DNA of 5,288 nt from Candidatus Levyibacteriota bacterium (lineage in GTDB: Bacteria > Patescibacteria > Microgenomatia > Levybacterales > UBA12049): positions 1 to 5,288 of the forward strand of contig PPGL01000048.1 in assembly GCA_003173915.1 (NCBI GenBank), written 5' to 3'. Made by a program: the position numbers and the translations under genes. The notes beneath the pieces are model-generated. The model was not told where the DNA came from. It did not search any database and saw nothing but the letters and a program-made list of their open reading frames with translations. Of the stretch, positions 4,746 to 5,288 are shown one piece after another. Numbering within the stretch: position 1 is the stretch's first letter; every line of letters begins with the position of its first letter.

Positions 4746-5288
4746 ATGTTCAGTAAAGTAATTCTCGGTATTGGGGCACATCCTGACGATTTAGATTCGG
4801 CTGCTGCAGGCAGTATTGCCAAATGGGTTGGGGAAGGAGCAACAGCGTATTATTTGATTGCAACAGATGGAAGCAAGGGAACAGAAGACTCAAACATGAC
4901 TGCTGATAGACTTATTGCAATAAGGCAGGAAGAACAACGTTCTGCAGCAAAGATTATTGGTGTTAAGGACGTTTTCTTCTTAAATTTTCCTGATGCTGAA
5001 CTTATTGGCGACATGAAACTTAAAGAACAACTTGTTCGATATATTCGAAAGCTTAAGCCAGATACAGTTGTGACACTCAGCACCGAACTTTTCTTTAAAT
5101 CCAGTCCAGAGGATGACGGGTATGTGAATCACACAGATCATAGAGTGTTGGCCACGGCAGTAATGGACTGTGTATTTCCCTTGGCTCGAGATAGACTGTC
5201 ATTTCCTCATCTGGACAAGGAAGGGTTTCATCCACATAAAACAAAAGAGCTTCTGATGCTTAATGCAAAAGAACCGTCTTTTATGGTT
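4746..5288 (+). CDS. PIG-L/LmbE-type zinc-dependent N-deacetylase, N-terminal 181 codons (cut by window end)
   Basis: The PIG-L/LmbE family removes acetyl groups from N-acetylglucosamine-type substrates (for example in glycolipid or mycothiol/bacillithiol synthesis, or glycan modification) using one zinc ion. The family signature AHPDD is at residues 11-15 after the first strand (VILGIG). By analogy with MshB, H12, D15 and H132 are the likely zinc ligands and D14 the base. ATDGSKGTED (39-48), RQEEQRSAAKIIG (60-72) and NHTDHR (128-133) follow in family order, so the visible part is intact. The frame runs off the window with no stop, leaving the C-terminal part unseen. The start is the only ATG before AHPDD. 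No Shine-Dalgarno is present, and TAAATAAT lies directly against the ATG. It may be read through from the cupin gene across the repeat hairpin, or have a promoter within it. The substrate is unknown. AUA is 1 of 10 Ile codons, like the ATPase gene. Confidence 0.92.
   Translation, partial: MFSKVILGIGAHPDDLDSAAAGSIAKWVGEGATAYYLIATDGSKGTEDSNMTADRLIAIRQEEQRSAAKIIGVKDVFFLNFPDAELIGDMKLKEQLVRYIRKLKPDTVVTLSTELFFKSSPEDDGYVNHTDHRVLATAVMDCVFPLARDRLSFPHLDKEGFHPHKTKELLMLNAKEPSFMV

Overview
The window is AT-rich, compactly coded bacterial DNA with every supported gene on the + strand. The best guess for the source is a Candidate Phyla Radiation (Patescibacteria, Parcubacteria-like) chromosome. The main reasons are the long TraD/VirD4-like ATPase with an N-terminal membrane segment and a large uncharacterised middle region, and the small HTH protein with a YWGEG motif. 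Both types are familiar from such genomes, but this is inference from protein character, not a database result.

Layout: (1) 2-199, the probable 3' end of an upstream gene, overlapping the next start by 11 nt. (2) 189-2567, a membrane-anchored type IV secretion/conjugation coupling-type ATPase with a strong Shine-Dalgarno. (3) 2635-3318, an HTH protein with a possible LAGLIDADG-like domain and its own promoter. (4) 3334-3404, a tRNA gene whose loop reads UAU (Ile, AUA codons); its extended -10 box contains the stop codon of gene 3. (5) 3553-4089, a small protein that looks like an all-beta ligand-binding domain. (6) 4223-4666, a small cupin. (7) 4669-4737, an inverted array of degenerate 7-nt repeats filling most of the gap. 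(8) 4746-5288, the N-terminal 181 codons of a PIG-L/LmbE-type deacetylase cut by the window end.

Two patterns run through the accessory half. First, the genes at 2635, 3553 and 4223 lack a Shine-Dalgarno, and each has a -10-like hexamer ending exactly 6 nt before the ATG. The A of each ATG is therefore the expected transcription start, which suggests leaderless mRNAs, in contrast to the Shine-Dalgarno-led ATPase gene. Second, codon use shifts: AUA is 3 of 63 Ile codons in the ATPase but 9 of 20 (counted from the 2608 ATG), 5 of 12 and 3 of 10 in the next three genes, with a tRNA-Ile(UAU) sitting among them. This fits a mosaic of small, separately transcribed, perhaps horizontally acquired genes placed between an operon end and a metabolic gene. 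The genes do not form an obvious common pathway. The least explained structure is the 28-13-28 heptad-repeat hairpin between the cupin and deacetylase genes.
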